A stretch of DNA of 64,000 nt. Source: Metabacillus arenae (GTDB lineage Bacteria > Bacillota > Bacilli > Bacillales > Bacillaceae). A program made the translations under genes and the position numbers. The notes under the pieces are model-generated. The model ran no database searches and had not been told where the DNA came from. It worked only from the letters and a program-made list of their open reading frames with translations. The stretch spans positions 1-64,000 of the forward strand of contig NZ_JACXAI010000027.1 in assembly GCF_014773385.1 (NCBI RefSeq). Direction: 5' to 3'. Shown one piece after another: positions 43,131-51,881 of the stretch (positions are counted from its first letter, which is position 1; each line of letters opens with the position of its first letter).

Positions 43131-44048
43131 TTATCTATGTAAATGAACTCCTCCAACCCACCAATCAATACCGACTACGTCCATGCGGTTTCGCCTTCCT
43201 TTTAAAACGTCTAAACCCGCAGTGGTTATTTCCAGCTCAGCATTTGATTCAGGTATGCTGAAATTTGGCAATTTCTCATTACTAACTAATAATGGCTGTT
43301 CCCCCCTCATTAGTTCGTTTAAAATGGCTGCAAAATGCAGATCACTCAACCCGTCATTTATTCTTCTTTCCGTTATCTTTTTAAACAGTTCCTTAAACTG
43401 ATCGATACCTTGTTGAATCAAATAAAGGGCTAAAAACTCAACTTCATTTAACCCTGTTTTACTAGAGGGAAAATAATTTCGATAATTTTTCATTGTTTGA
43501 AGCAAGTAAGGCAGAGAATGATTTTCCGTTACAATCCACTTTTCAATATCATTTGCATCCTTCGAGTTATACGCATGCCATCCTGTGATTGCTTCCTTTA
43601 CTTGTTCTGCAGAGATTCTCTTCCTAAGATCAACTAGGCCTTTTAATTGATTAGAGGAGAGCCTGCCTAAACCATAAAATGGAGTAATTCCAGGATACTG
43701 ATCTATACTTACCATTGATAACTTTCTAAAGCCATTTGACATTAATTCCTCCAGCAAGTACATAAGCATCGTTTGGTCATAACGGTCATGCTCAAACCAA
43801 AGAACGATCTCTTCAGTTCTTGGCAAATCACGAAGTAATCGATTTTGAGCCTGACAGTTCGTTATAAAAAATGAAGATGGAATGCAAAGCTTTTCTTCAA
43901 AAAATTCAGCGCGCTTTTTAATAAACTCTTCCTTTGACCAAGACAATCCTAAAGGACCAAAATCATACATTTCTCTCCAAACGATGAGGTCACCTTCAAG
44001 GTCCACAATTTTATTGCCCACCACATCCCCATTCACAATATGAATCAT
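43131..44048 (-). CDS. DUF1835-domain protein
   Basis: The 305-residue cytoplasmic protein has the DUF1835 N-terminal region (IHIVNGDVVGNKI, then VWREMYDFGPLG and LWFEHDRYDQTMLMYLLEEL) and a C-terminal DUF3658-like half (LPYLLQTMKNYRNYFPS, then NELMRGEQPLL). The family's function is unknown. The start ATG 44048 follows GAGGAGTGAG; an upstream in-frame start at 44069 overlaps that site. It stands alone between the SleB-like gene and the damaged Ada locus. Confidence 0.82.
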   Translation of the reverse strand: MIHIVNGDVVGNKIVDLEGDLIVWREMYDFGPLGLSWSKEEFIKKRAEFFEEKLCIPSSFFITNCQAQNRLLRDLPRTEEIVLWFEHDRYDQTMLMYLLEELMSNGFRKLSMVSIDQYPGITPFYGLGRLSSNQLKGLVDLRKRISAEQVKEAITGWHAYNSKDANDIEKWIVTENHSLPYLLQTMKNYRNYFPSSKTGLNEVEFLALYLIQQGIDQFKELFKKITERRINDGLSDLHFAAILNELMRGEQPLLVSNEKLPNFSIPESNAELEITTAGLDVLKGRRNRMDVVGIDWWVGGVHLHR

Positions 44049-44200
44049 GAGCTCACTCCTCGATCCCAATTCTTATTGTTGTACGTATAAGCAACCGAGA
44101 CCCCATAATACTCTCAGTAAACACGAACATACATTCTTTTTTATTATAGCCCGTCTGCTAATAAATTTCCATAACTGATCTTTTTCTTTGTAACTTCAAC

Positions 44201-44235
44201 AAAAAGCATACCTATGAAATCAGCCAAGGTATGCT
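44201..44235 (-). terminator. Intrinsic terminator below the Ada locus
   Basis: On the minus strand AGCATACC pairs with GGTATGCT and is followed by TTTTTG. It ends a transcript from the ada gene and the PEP-mutase remnant. Confidence 0.75.
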
Positions 44236-44281
44236 AATTCTAATTTTATTTTGGTCTTCACGCTTTAAACCTTTGATTTGG

Positions 44282-44452
44282 TTAGTCACTCCAAACGGCA
44301 AATCGATAAATTTTTTTACTTACTCTTGAAAAAACTTTACGTCCAGCCTCCTTTAATACATTCATCAAATGAAAATAAGGATGAGGTCCATAGCTAATAC
44401 GTGAAACTCCCAACTCAGCAAGCTGACGTATCGAAGACATTATGTTTTTCAT
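44282..44452 (-). pseudogene. Isocitrate lyase/PEP mutase family, C-terminal fragment
   Basis: The 56 codons read MKNIMSSIRQLAELGVSRIS then YGPHPYFHLMNVLKEAGRKV. This matches the last helices of the isocitrate lyase/phosphoenolpyruvate mutase superfamily, where an L-x-x-LGV-x-RIS-x-G segment closes the barrel. The barrel, the metal site and the catalytic loop are absent. It begins just after the interrupted end of ada, so a deletion may have joined the two genes. Confidence 0.65.
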
Positions 44453-44468
44453 GGTTAATGAGCCATTT

Positions 44469-45479
44469 TTATCGTGTCAGTCCGCCGCCATATCCTCCAA
44501 GCTCACCATTTGTATTGATGACCCGGTGACATGGGATTATAATGGCGAGCTGATTTGCTCCATTTGCTTGGGCGACGGCACGGAAGGCAGATGGCTTTCC
44601 AAGCTCAGCAGCTATACTGGAATATGATCTTGTTTGACCATATGGAATATTTTTCAACTCTTCCCAGACTTGCTTTTGAAAAGGAGTTCCAAGAAAGGCA
44701 GCAGGGGTTTTGAAATCTTTTAGATTTCCGGCAAAATACTCATTAAGTTCCTCTTCAATTGAAAGAATCGGCTCAGTTTGACCTGGAATAATAGCAGCTT
44801 TTGTTTTTCGTCTAAGACGTTCAACCTCGCGTTCCAGACCTCGGCGGTCCACGAATTCTAAAAGATATAGGACTTCTTCGTCCGCAATGGTTATCATCGG
44901 TCCTAATCTCGTATCAATCCACGATGTTTTTAGAATCTTACTGTTACCCGCTAAAGTAGGTGCCGCACCCATAATACGGGAAAAAGCATCTCTGAAGCCG
45001 CTGCTGGATTCATATCCAGTTGAAAGCTGGGCATCAATCACTGGTAAACCGGCTCTGATCTGTTTCATTGCAAGCCCCATCCGACGTGCCCTGGCATATT
45101 CCACAAAAGTCATGCCAAATCGTTTTTTAAACTGGCGCCGTGCTGTTGAAGCATCAATGGATAATTCTTGAAAGTCTTTATCCTTCCACCGCTTCTCCGG
45201 ATTTTCTTCAACTGCTTCTACAAGCTTTTGGACAAGCTCTGACACATGATTTGGATGTGAAAGCGGTCGACATCGCTTACATGGACGGAAAGAAGCCAAA
45301 AGGGCTTGCTGGGCGGTCTCAAAGAATTCACAATTCTCAAACTTTGGCTTCCTTGCTGGACAAGTAGGACGACAAAATACTCCAGTTGTCTTAACTCCTA
45401 CATAGAACACACCTTCATATTCTTTTTCTTTATTAATCAATGCTCTGTAATATTCTTTATTACTTTCGGCTGTTATCAT
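44469..45479 (-). CDS. ada: Bifunctional Ada: methyl-phosphotriester sensor and O6-methylguanine transferase, 3'-interrupted
   Basis: Order of domains: Ada zinc domain with Cys36, Cys40, Cys67 and Cys70 (VFCRPTCPARK, FRPCKRCRP), AraC-type helix-turn-helix region (KDFQELSIDASTARRQFKKR), ribonuclease-like domain, and MGMT domain with reactive Cys317 in IIPCHRVI. The frame stops after GGYGGGLTR. In the same frame the bases after the TAA read KWLINHEKH, which is what normally continues GGL-x-RK-x-WLL-x-HE, so one nonsense change removes the final helix. The protein may be unstable or partly active. GGGAGG precedes the ATG. Confidence 0.88.
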   Translation of the reverse strand: MITAESNKEYYRALINKEKEYEGVFYVGVKTTGVFCRPTCPARKPKFENCEFFETAQQALLASFRPCKRCRPLSHPNHVSELVQKLVEAVEENPEKRWKDKDFQELSIDASTARRQFKKRFGMTFVEYARARRMGLAMKQIRAGLPVIDAQLSTGYESSSGFRDAFSRIMGAAPTLAGNSKILKTSWIDTRLGPMITIADEEVLYLLEFVDRRGLEREVERLRRKTKAAIIPGQTEPILSIEEELNEYFAGNLKDFKTPAAFLGTPFQKQVWEELKNIPYGQTRSYSSIAAELGKPSAFRAVAQANGANQLAIIIPCHRVINTNGELGGYGGGLTR

Positions 45480-45730
45480 TCCTTGCCTCCCTTAAGTAAG
45501 TCTTACTTGTTACTCTAATTATAACGTTTACAAAAACAGACGAAGCCGAAAATCAGGCATTAATTTTTTATAGTTATCCTATAAACAGGTTTCTTTTGTG
45601 GATGCCTCTTATGAGCGAGAAAATTGATAGTTAAGTAGCCCGATCTCCACACATTTAAATCAGTTTAGGTGTTCTTCTTTTTTACATAAAAAAACAGCAT
45701 TACTTAAAAGCAACATTGTGTATTCCCAAA

Positions 45731-46372
45731 TTATTCATCAGTTTTTACCTGTATCCTTAGAACTGTCTTTAGTTTGGCAGGGTCTGTCTTTCTCAGATCG
45801 GAAATATAAATTTCCCGGTGTCTTTTATCAACTCTGGTAAAACCATTTTCTTCACAGTATTTTGCCATTTGGGTGAAGGATCTTTCTTCTTCATCGTAGC
45901 TGCCTATATGGAGCATTTGCAAGCATAGTCCTTCCTCAATCTCTTCAAATTTTATTTTATTATGCATAGGGTTAGGCTTTTTCTTTTTAACATCATCAAC
46001 TATTGATAAAAATAAGGCTTCCGTTAAAAAGTCAGGCTGTCTAATCATTAATTTGTAAACTAAGTGGTCCTTTTCAAGGTAATTCAATTTCCTTCCTTCT
46101 TCATCTAAGTCCCAAACGCCTTCTAAAGGAAAGACGACATAATCAAAGTAGCCCTCAGGTGGATTCCCTTTCTTATGAATCATTTTAATAGCATAAGACA
46201 GAGAATATAGTGCTTCGACAGCAGTCTTAAAAGGTTCGCAGTTAGGGTTCCCAGCACCGACAAGAGTAAGATATTTCATCGATTCAACTTTTATAATACT
46301 TGGCTTAGATTTTGGTAAATATAGATCTTTATCTTGCTTTCTCCATTCGTACTTTTTCAAAGAATCTTCCAT
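45731..46372 (-). CDS. GyrI-like small-molecule-binding protein
   Basis: The 213-residue protein matches the stand-alone GyrI-like (SHS2-type) domain group: YEWRKQDKDLYLPKSKPSII, MKYLTLVGAGNPN, YVVFPLEGVWDL, and HIGSYDEEERSFTQMAKYCE with the conserved Tyr and Glu of the ligand pocket, then RHREIYISDLRKTDPAKLKT. These proteins bind or hydrolyse small aromatic ligands; the natural one here is unknown. The AAAGG before the ATG is very close to the start codon, so initiation may be weak or begin elsewhere. It is monocistronic. Confidence 0.85.
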   Translation of the reverse strand: MEDSLKKYEWRKQDKDLYLPKSKPSIIKVESMKYLTLVGAGNPNCEPFKTAVEALYSLSYAIKMIHKKGNPPEGYFDYVVFPLEGVWDLDEEGRKLNYLEKDHLVYKLMIRQPDFLTEALFLSIVDDVKKKKPNPMHNKIKFEEIEEGLCLQMLHIGSYDEEERSFTQMAKYCEENGFTRVDKRHREIYISDLRKTDPAKLKTVLRIQVKTDE

Positions 46373-46543
46373 CCTTTCTCATTGTCCTTTACCCTTTACA
46401 AATAACTCCCTTTGCTGGCCGGTTATTCGAAATCTAATTCATGAATAATTACACAAGGAGTTTATGGTACCTAGTCGCTTACCTTTCCGTGTTTATTTAT
46501 TAACGCAGAGCAGAAAAGAACAGGTTTATGTATTTAATGGTTA

Positions 46544-46759
46544 TTATAGTAGAGCTTCGCTGACAATTACAGTCAGTGAAGTCATTTGTCTTTTTTTCAT
46601 TACATTTATTATGACTGTATTTCTAAGCGTACTTTTGCCCGAAGCACTGCCACCGCCAATAATGTGTACCTCTGGTGAGGACTTTCCTGAAGCACCTGTC
46701 GCTTCATTTAGAAATTTTTTCAAAATTTCATTTGCAGTCTTAGACGCTAAGGAGGATAG
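46544..46759 (-). pseudogene. Zeta-toxin-like P-loop kinase fragment
   Basis: A minus-strand frame of 71 codons without a start reads NEILKKFLNEATGASGKSSP, then HIIGGGSASGKSTLRNTVI, a Walker A motif in the setting typical of zeta-toxin-type kinases, then KKRQMTSLTV. Downstream, where the VDPDEAK-like motif is expected, the frame ends in stops at 46544. The plus-strand frame opposite is a shadow. It is the remnant of a P-loop kinase gene, and no antitoxin was seen. Confidence 0.6.
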
Positions 46760-46908
46760 TTACTTCCTAATTGTGAAGGTATTTCCTTTGTTTGCTTACG
46801 AGGCAAAATATTTTTACGGAGATTTAGAAATGAAAACCGTAATAAGTTCATGCGATCACCTATAAAAGACTATGCTGTAAAACATTCTTTTAAACATGTA
46901 AATTTTAG

Positions 46909-46934
46909 AGCTGCTGGACCTCCAGCAGCTCAGG
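46909..46934. terminator. Hairpin downstream of spoVR
   Basis: GAGCTGCTGGA pairs exactly with TCCAGCAGCTC. The T run is weak on both strands (TAAAATTT on the minus strand). It lies right after the spoVR stop codon. Confidence 0.65.
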
Positions 46935-46942
46935 GTTTCTTC

Positions 46943-48352
46943 TTATAAATACTTCCGACTCACACTCTTCCCTTCATACGTAAACAGAACTTCTTTCCCT
47001 TCCAGAACAGATTCCATATGGACCGGTCTTCCCCATAATTGAAATAGATAAGGAAGCACTTTTTCCAAGTATTTAAGGTCAAGCTCAATTCCTTCGTACC
47101 AATGCTTAAGATAAAGCTCGTTGTTTTTCATATAATCTCCGTCATTGACAGTGATATAAGGAAAGCCGCCATTCACCCTCATGTTTACAAGCTGATCACG
47201 GACACCTTCCCATTCCTTGTCGACAATTTTGTAGTCACGGCCTTGCTTTTGGAAAAGATACAAATCTTCTCTCATGACAAGGTCTTTCGTTAAATAATTT
47301 CGAATGAACGAAATATCTGACTCAACTTCACGGACTTCAAACATTTTTTCTCTTCCAGATCCAGGAGTGACGCCAAGTTCCTTCATTTCATCGGTCGGGT
47401 TGTCATAGCGCTCTTCAATATCCTCAAAGATTTTAAGTCCTAAATAATAAGGATTAATACTTGTTTTTGATGGCTGAACAACCCCTGCATTTAATTTTGC
47501 ATATTCGAGAGACTCATCTGAATTTAAATCAAGTTCTCTCATAATTCGTTGATGCCAATACGATGCCCAGCCTTCATTCATAATTTTGGTTTCCAGCTGC
47601 GGCCAAAAATATAACATTTCTTCCCGCATCATCGTTAAAATATCTCGCTGCCAATCATCAAGTTCCCTGCTGTATTCCTCAATGAAAAGCAAAATGTCCT
47701 TTTCAGGTGCAGGCGGAAGTTTTTTTCTTTTTTTCTTTTTCGGTTCTTTTTTCTCATTCTTTGTCTCAAGGTCCCAAAGATCATCATATGGGGTTGGTTT
47801 TTTGAATTCTTCTTCTTCCTCTTCCTCTAAACTCCACGTAAGCTTTGGTCTCATGAGAGATGGATCGATATGCTCTTGAATGGACAGAACAGCATCTAGA
47901 AACGTCTCTACCTCATGCCTGCCGTATAATTGATCGTATCGTTTCACTCGTTCTGCTGTTGCAGACATACTTTCTACCATGTCACGCTTTGTATTTTGGA
48001 ATCGACAGTTATTTTTAAAGAAATCACAATGAGCCAATACGTGGGCAACAATAAGTTTGTTTTGTACCAAAGAGTTGCTATCCAATAAAAAGGCATAGCA
48101 GGGATCTGAATTAATAACAAGCTCATAAATCTTACTTAAGCCAAGGTCATAATGGAGCTTCATTTTATAAAATTGTTTACCAAAGCTCCAATGTGAGAAG
48201 CGAGTCGGCATACCGTAAGCCCCAAATGTATAAATAATATCAGCTGGACAGATTTCATATCGCATCGGATAGTAATCGAGCCCAAACCCATCTGCAATTT
48301 CAGAAATCTCCTCAATAGCATATTTTAAAGCCTTGTGATCTGCTTCGTTCAA
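46943..48352 (-). CDS. spoVR: SpoVR stage V sporulation protein
   Basis: The 469-residue protein matches the SpoVR family, needed for normal spore cortex formation in B. subtilis. Visible stretches: [71 protein letters not shown] and [20 protein letters not shown]. The acidic/lysine-rich insert near residue 200 (EEEEEEF, then KKKKRKK) is the variable region. The start is TTG 48352 after AAGGGGGG, giving the length of the B. subtilis protein. A sigma-E-type promoter lies just upstream. Its strand neighbour hmp ends in its own terminator. Confidence 0.93.
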   Translation of the reverse strand: MNEADHKALKYAIEEISEIADGFGLDYYPMRYEICPADIIYTFGAYGMPTRFSHWSFGKQFYKMKLHYDLGLSKIYELVINSDPCYAFLLDSNSLVQNKLIVAHVLAHCDFFKNNCRFQNTKRDMVESMSATAERVKRYDQLYGRHEVETFLDAVLSIQEHIDPSLMRPKLTWSLEEEEEEEFKKPTPYDDLWDLETKNEKKEPKKKKRKKLPPAPEKDILLFIEEYSRELDDWQRDILTMMREEMLYFWPQLETKIMNEGWASYWHQRIMRELDLNSDESLEYAKLNAGVVQPSKTSINPYYLGLKIFEDIEERYDNPTDEMKELGVTPGSGREKMFEVREVESDISFIRNYLTKDLVMREDLYLFQKQGRDYKIVDKEWEGVRDQLVNMRVNGGFPYITVNDGDYMKNNELYLKHWYEGIELDLKYLEKVLPYLFQLWGRPVHMESVLEGKEVLFTYEGKSVSRKYL

Positions 48353-48382
48353 AGTAGTCCCCCCTTGAATATCTCTTAAGAC

Positions 48383-48411
48383 AATGTATGAACAAGACTG
48401 AGAAATGATGA
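48383..48411 (-). promoter_or_regulatory. Candidate sigma-E promoter of spoVR
   Basis: On the minus strand TCATCAT, 14 bp, CATACATT matches the sigma-E consensus (TCATATT, 14 bp, CATACAAT) in most positions. It lies about 30 bases before the TTG start. Confidence 0.55.
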
Positions 48412-48544
48412 GGCTATTTCTCTGTATTTTTGTACAAATCACCCCCACCCTAGTTTGGAAAAAATGAAGTGTAATAAGTATGCAGATCAAATAAGTAGGG
48501 AAGCCCGCACAATGTACATCCAAAGAATGCAAAACAAGCTTAAT

Positions 48545-48576
48545 AAAAAAAGAGAAAGGAGCTTGTTCCTTTCTCA
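48545..48576 (-). terminator. Intrinsic terminator of hmp
   Basis: On the minus strand GAGAAAGGA pairs with TCCTTTCTC across a 6-nt loop and is followed by seven T residues, ten bases after the hmp stop codon. Confidence 0.9.
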
Positions 48577-48586
48577 AAAAAAGTGC

Positions 48587-49813
48587 TTATACAAACTGTT
48601 TTTCTTTTAAATTTAACGAGGGGCCAAAAAATTCGTAATGGATATTTGCTTCTTTTATCCCGAGCTGTTCAAGGTTTTCAATCATTGCTTTCATAAATGG
48701 CACTGGTCCGCAAATATAAAACTTTGCATTTGGGTCTTTGATTATCGTTTCTAAAAAGGCAAGGCCTATGAATCCCTGATGATCAAAACCACCGTCTTGA
48801 CGATCTATTGATGTTGGATTTTCAAGAAATAAGTAAGACTCTCCATTTGGCAGGGAATCCATCTTTTCCTTTACCTCATTCCGAAACGCGGTCATTTCTC
48901 CATTTTTTGATGCTTGAATGAAGACAGTTTGCCTTGCTGACTTTTTATTTGCCAAATCGTTAAGCATACTCATCAGCGGTGTAATTCCAACTCCCCCGCC
49001 TAATAAATAAACTGGAGAAGTTCCTTGATCAAGCACAAATTCTCCTGCTGGGGCACTTACCTCAATTTCGTCCCCAATTTCAACATGATCATGAAGATAA
49101 TTTGATACTTGCCCATGAGGAAAATGTCCATCTGCCTCCCGTTTTACAGAAATTCTAAAATAACCTTTTCCTGGAGAGTCTGACAATGTATATTGGCGAT
49201 TAAATAAATACGCCTCTCCCTCTATTTGCAAACGAACGGAGATATACTGTCCTGGCAAGTAATCAGGGACATTACTTCCATCTGCCGGCTTTAAGTAAAA
49301 AGAAGTAATCACAGAGCTTTCTATTTCTTTCTTAACTACTTTAAAGGCTTTAAAACCTGCCCATCCGCCTGTTTGTTCTTTTGCTTCAAGGTACATCTCT
49401 TTTTCAATATCAATGAAGGCCTGAGCGATGACCCCGTATGCTTCTCCCCATGCTTGGATGATATCATCTGTTGCTGCATGGCCTAATACTTCTTTAATTG
49501 CTGCTAGTAGGTTTTCACCAACAATTGGATAATGCTCAGGTTTTACACCAAGACTGCGATGCTTATAAGCAATCTGCTTAACAGCGGGAAGTATGACTTC
49601 TAAACGGTCGATGTGCTCGGCAGCTGCATAAACAGTATTGGCAAGAGCTGCTTGCTGGCGCCCTTTCTTTTGATTAGCATGATTAAAAATGTTTAATAAT
49701 TCAGGATGCTTTTCAAACAGCCGTTTGTAAAAAACGGATGTAATTTCAACACCTCTCTCTGCGAGGATTGGTGCAGTTGATTTCACAATATCAATCGTTT
49801 TTTGGGACAACAT
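48587..49813 (-). CDS. hmp: Flavohemoprotein, nitric oxide dioxygenase
   Basis: The 408-residue protein oxidises NO to nitrate with O2 and NAD(P)H. It has an N-terminal globin domain with proximal heme His in AYKHRSLGVKPEHY. An FAD domain follows (FNRQYTLSDSPGKGYFRISV), then an NAD domain (PVYLLGGGVGITPLMSML, FYICGPVPFMKAMI) and the C-terminal YEFFGP. ATG 49813 has GGGAGAG upstream. It is divergent from nsrR, and candidate NsrR sites lie in the 256-bp gap. Confidence 0.95.
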   Translation of the reverse strand: MLSQKTIDIVKSTAPILAERGVEITSVFYKRLFEKHPELLNIFNHANQKKGRQQAALANTVYAAAEHIDRLEVILPAVKQIAYKHRSLGVKPEHYPIVGENLLAAIKEVLGHAATDDIIQAWGEAYGVIAQAFIDIEKEMYLEAKEQTGGWAGFKAFKVVKKEIESSVITSFYLKPADGSNVPDYLPGQYISVRLQIEGEAYLFNRQYTLSDSPGKGYFRISVKREADGHFPHGQVSNYLHDHVEIGDEIEVSAPAGEFVLDQGTSPVYLLGGGVGITPLMSMLNDLANKKSARQTVFIQASKNGEMTAFRNEVKEKMDSLPNGESYLFLENPTSIDRQDGGFDHQGFIGLAFLETIIKDPNAKFYICGPVPFMKAMIENLEQLGIKEANIHYEFFGPSLNLKEKQFV

Positions 49814-49841
49814 GTTTTTCTCTCCCATTCAAAATAAAGTG

Positions 49842-49914
49842 GTATTTTAAATACATCTTTAATTTATCTCTTTCTAGTCTTTAAAGCAATATGTAAAATA
49901 CATGTTTTAAATAT
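49842..49914. promoter_or_regulatory. Candidate NsrR operators between hmp and nsrR
   Basis: Near-palindromes GTATTTTAAATAC (49842-49854), ATGTAAAATACAT (49891-49903) and ATGTTTTAAATAT (49902-49914) resemble the B. subtilis NsrR site, an AT-rich inverted repeat of ATGTAT type. The first overlaps the 5' leader of hmp. Confidence 0.6.
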
Positions 49915-50069
49915 TGCCACAATCTTATTACAATATTTTGAACGATTTAAGCTAAGCCTTAAAAGAGGGCCTAATAGTAGACTAGATGGTATGAGATAAG
50001 ATAATCTTAGGATTAAGAAATTGGGTTTTGACAAGAACATAAAACCCATATGAGATGAGGTTTATACAG

Positions 50070-50501
50070 ATGAGATTAACCAATTATACTGATTATTCGC
50101 TAAGAGTTTTAATATATTTGGCAACAAGAAATGATAAAGAATTATCGAATATAAAAGAAATTGCCGAGATTTATCAAATTTCCAAAAATCATTTAATGAA
50201 AGTAACATATGAGCTTGGGAAAATGGGATATGTTGAAACAATAAGAGGGCGGAACGGTGGGATTCGTCTCGCAAAAAATCCGTCTGAAATAAATATCGGT
50301 GAGGTTGTTAGAAAAACGGAGGATGATTTCAACATTGTGGAATGCTTTGATCCCCAGCTTAATAAATGTGTTATTTCACCGGCATGCACCCTTAAAAACG
50401 CCCTGAATCATGCACTTCATGCTTATTTAAATGTGTTGGATCAATACACGTTAGAGGATTTAACGAAAAATCAACAAACATTAAGGGGGTTGTTACGTTA
50501 A
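50070..50501 (+). CDS. nsrR: NsrR, Rrf2-family NO-sensing repressor
   Basis: The 143-residue regulator has a winged helix (IKEIAEIYQISKNHLMKVTY, then TIRGRNGGIRLAK) and three cysteines at 92, 100 and 106, the same positions as the [4Fe-4S] ligands of B. subtilis NsrR. NO reacts with the cluster and lifts repression, chiefly of hmp, which is the divergent neighbour here. ATG 50070 follows ATGAGG at good spacing. In B. subtilis the gene (yhdE) lies near yhdB and yhdC, as it does here. Confidence 0.93.
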   Translation: MRLTNYTDYSLRVLIYLATRNDKELSNIKEIAEIYQISKNHLMKVTYELGKMGYVETIRGRNGGIRLAKNPSEINIGEVVRKTEDDFNIVECFDPQLNKCVISPACTLKNALNHALHAYLNVLDQYTLEDLTKNQQTLRGLLR

Positions 50502-50642
50502 GTTTTTACTAAGAGAGATGTTAAAAAAGGGCAATCTGTGTACCTCCAATTGCTTCCAGTCTCACATCTCCCCTCAAGATGCAACATTAATTTTGAAGCG
50601 ATTGCTGTTGTTTCAATGCTGCAGCTCTCCCCTTAATGTTTT

Positions 50643-50978
50643 TTACTCTGGCAGCCGGTTGATCTTTACGTTTAAAAGCTCTTCTGTTTTTGGATTAAAG
50701 AAAACCTCAACTCTTGCAGTGAAGCTTTCACCGTTTTGCTTCACCTTAATTTCGAATGTATCCTTTGATTGGTTTTCATTTACTTTTTCTTGTCCTGCAA
50801 ATTTAAGATCGGTAAGCTCTGCTTGTGGATATTCCTTTTGAACAGAACTTATGGCTACCTTGCTCCATTTTTCATAATCCACGTCTTGCTGCCCATATAC
50901 TTGATTAGCATACGCAAGAATTAGTACAGCTGAAAAAAAGACAACCAAAATTTTAGATAGATGTTTCGATTGGTCCAT
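50643..50978 (-). CDS. Secreted DUF3889-family protein, YhdC-like
   Basis: The 111-residue protein has a signal peptide (ILVVFFSAVLILAYANQVYG, then QQD) and a small mature domain: DYEKWSKVAISSVQKEYPQA, DTFEIKVKQNGESFTARVEV and the closing TEELLNVKINRL. This fits DUF3889 of Bacilli, function unknown. GGAGG precedes the ATG. Its place next to nsrR and YhdB suggests it is the YhdC counterpart; I have not aligned it. Confidence 0.75.
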   Translation of the reverse strand: MDQSKHLSKILVVFFSAVLILAYANQVYGQQDVDYEKWSKVAISSVQKEYPQAELTDLKFAGQEKVNENQSKDTFEIKVKQNGESFTARVEVFFNPKTEELLNVKINRLPE

Positions 50979-51190
50979 TATTTATTCCTCCAACTTAAGT
51001 CGTTTGCTTTTAGCTTCTCCCTTGTTCTTGCTTTTATTAATTTTTTTCCTGATTTTGTTCTCGCTATAGAAGAAAAATATACAGGTGAAACTCTCCCACC
51101 CATTATTAATAAGCTGTCCAAGTTTTACACAGTAATTATGTAATTGTCCCGTGCAAACTAAAGTTAACTCCTAAAAAAGGGGGAACTTAA

Positions 51191-51442
51191 ATGAAACCAG
51201 TCGATTATGATAAAGCATTGTACTATACACACCGTTCCCAATGGGATAACCTGCTTATTCTTATGGTGCGTACAAAAGATGATTTTCTTTCAAAAAAAAT
51301 TGAACATTTTCTACACGCCTATAATTTTGAAAATGATTATACCGTGATTGAGAACAATTTATATTCTTTATTAAGATACATTGACCATGCTTCAGAATTT
51401 GATGCAGATGAGTTTGAAGAGCAGACTGTTTCAATAACTTAA
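51191..51442 (+). CDS. yhdB: YhdB-family protein
   Basis: The 83-residue protein, KPVDYDKALYYTHRSQWDNL then LIHDYTVIENNLYSL-like and DEFEEQT, fits the small YhdB family of Bacilli, whose role is unknown. It is acidic and soluble, with aromatic residues spread along helices. AAGGGGGAA precedes the ATG. Genomic order with yhdC, nsrR, yhdA and yhcZ supports the name. Confidence 0.8.
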   Translation: MKPVDYDKALYYTHRSQWDNLLILMVRTKDDFLSKKIEHFLHAYNFENDYTVIENNLYSLLRYIDHASEFDADEFEEQTVSIT

Positions 51443-51881
51443 AAAATGCAAGAGCCCTTTTCTAAATAGCCAAGAAAATCAGGTCCACATTTTTTTGCTT
51501 TCAAATTATAGGTCATCTATTATTTTTGGATTTACAAACATAACCCCGTTCGGACTTTAGGACGGGGTTAAAATAAAGCCGTTTAATTTTTGAAGTAAAA
51601 TTCTTTACTGCACTTAAACATAACAATAAAGTCGTTTAAATCTAAGTGTTATTGCACAACGCGCCTGATTGGTGAAGATCATTGTAAAGTCTTATTGAAA
51701 AAAGCATCCGTTTGGGCAGTAACCTTCAACGTTATATTTTTAAGTTTGCTTTCATTAATAATGAAATCTGTTGCTCATTTGTATGTGAAATCTGTTCCAA
51801 TTGATTAACAATTAACCTTTGTCGCTGCGATGAATGATTTTGACTTAATTTTGCTTTCCGCTATTCCAATTGAACATGCAG
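51443..51881. other. Non-coding region with terminator hairpin
   Basis: AACCCCGT (51542-51549) pairs with ACGGGGTT (51562-51569), a likely two-way terminator for yhdB and the EamA gene. TGAAATCTGTT occurs twice, 24 bases apart, around 51762 and 51786. No gene was recognised. Confidence 0.5.

Noticed and set aside
46464-46865. 133-codon plus-strand frame
   Set aside because: No ribosome site. The opposite strand carries a recognisable P-loop kinase fragment, so this frame is its shadow.
48353-48577. N-terminal extension of spoVR
   Set aside because: The extra 75 codons are hydrophobic noise without a start site. TTG 48352 has a strong ribosome site and gives the family length.
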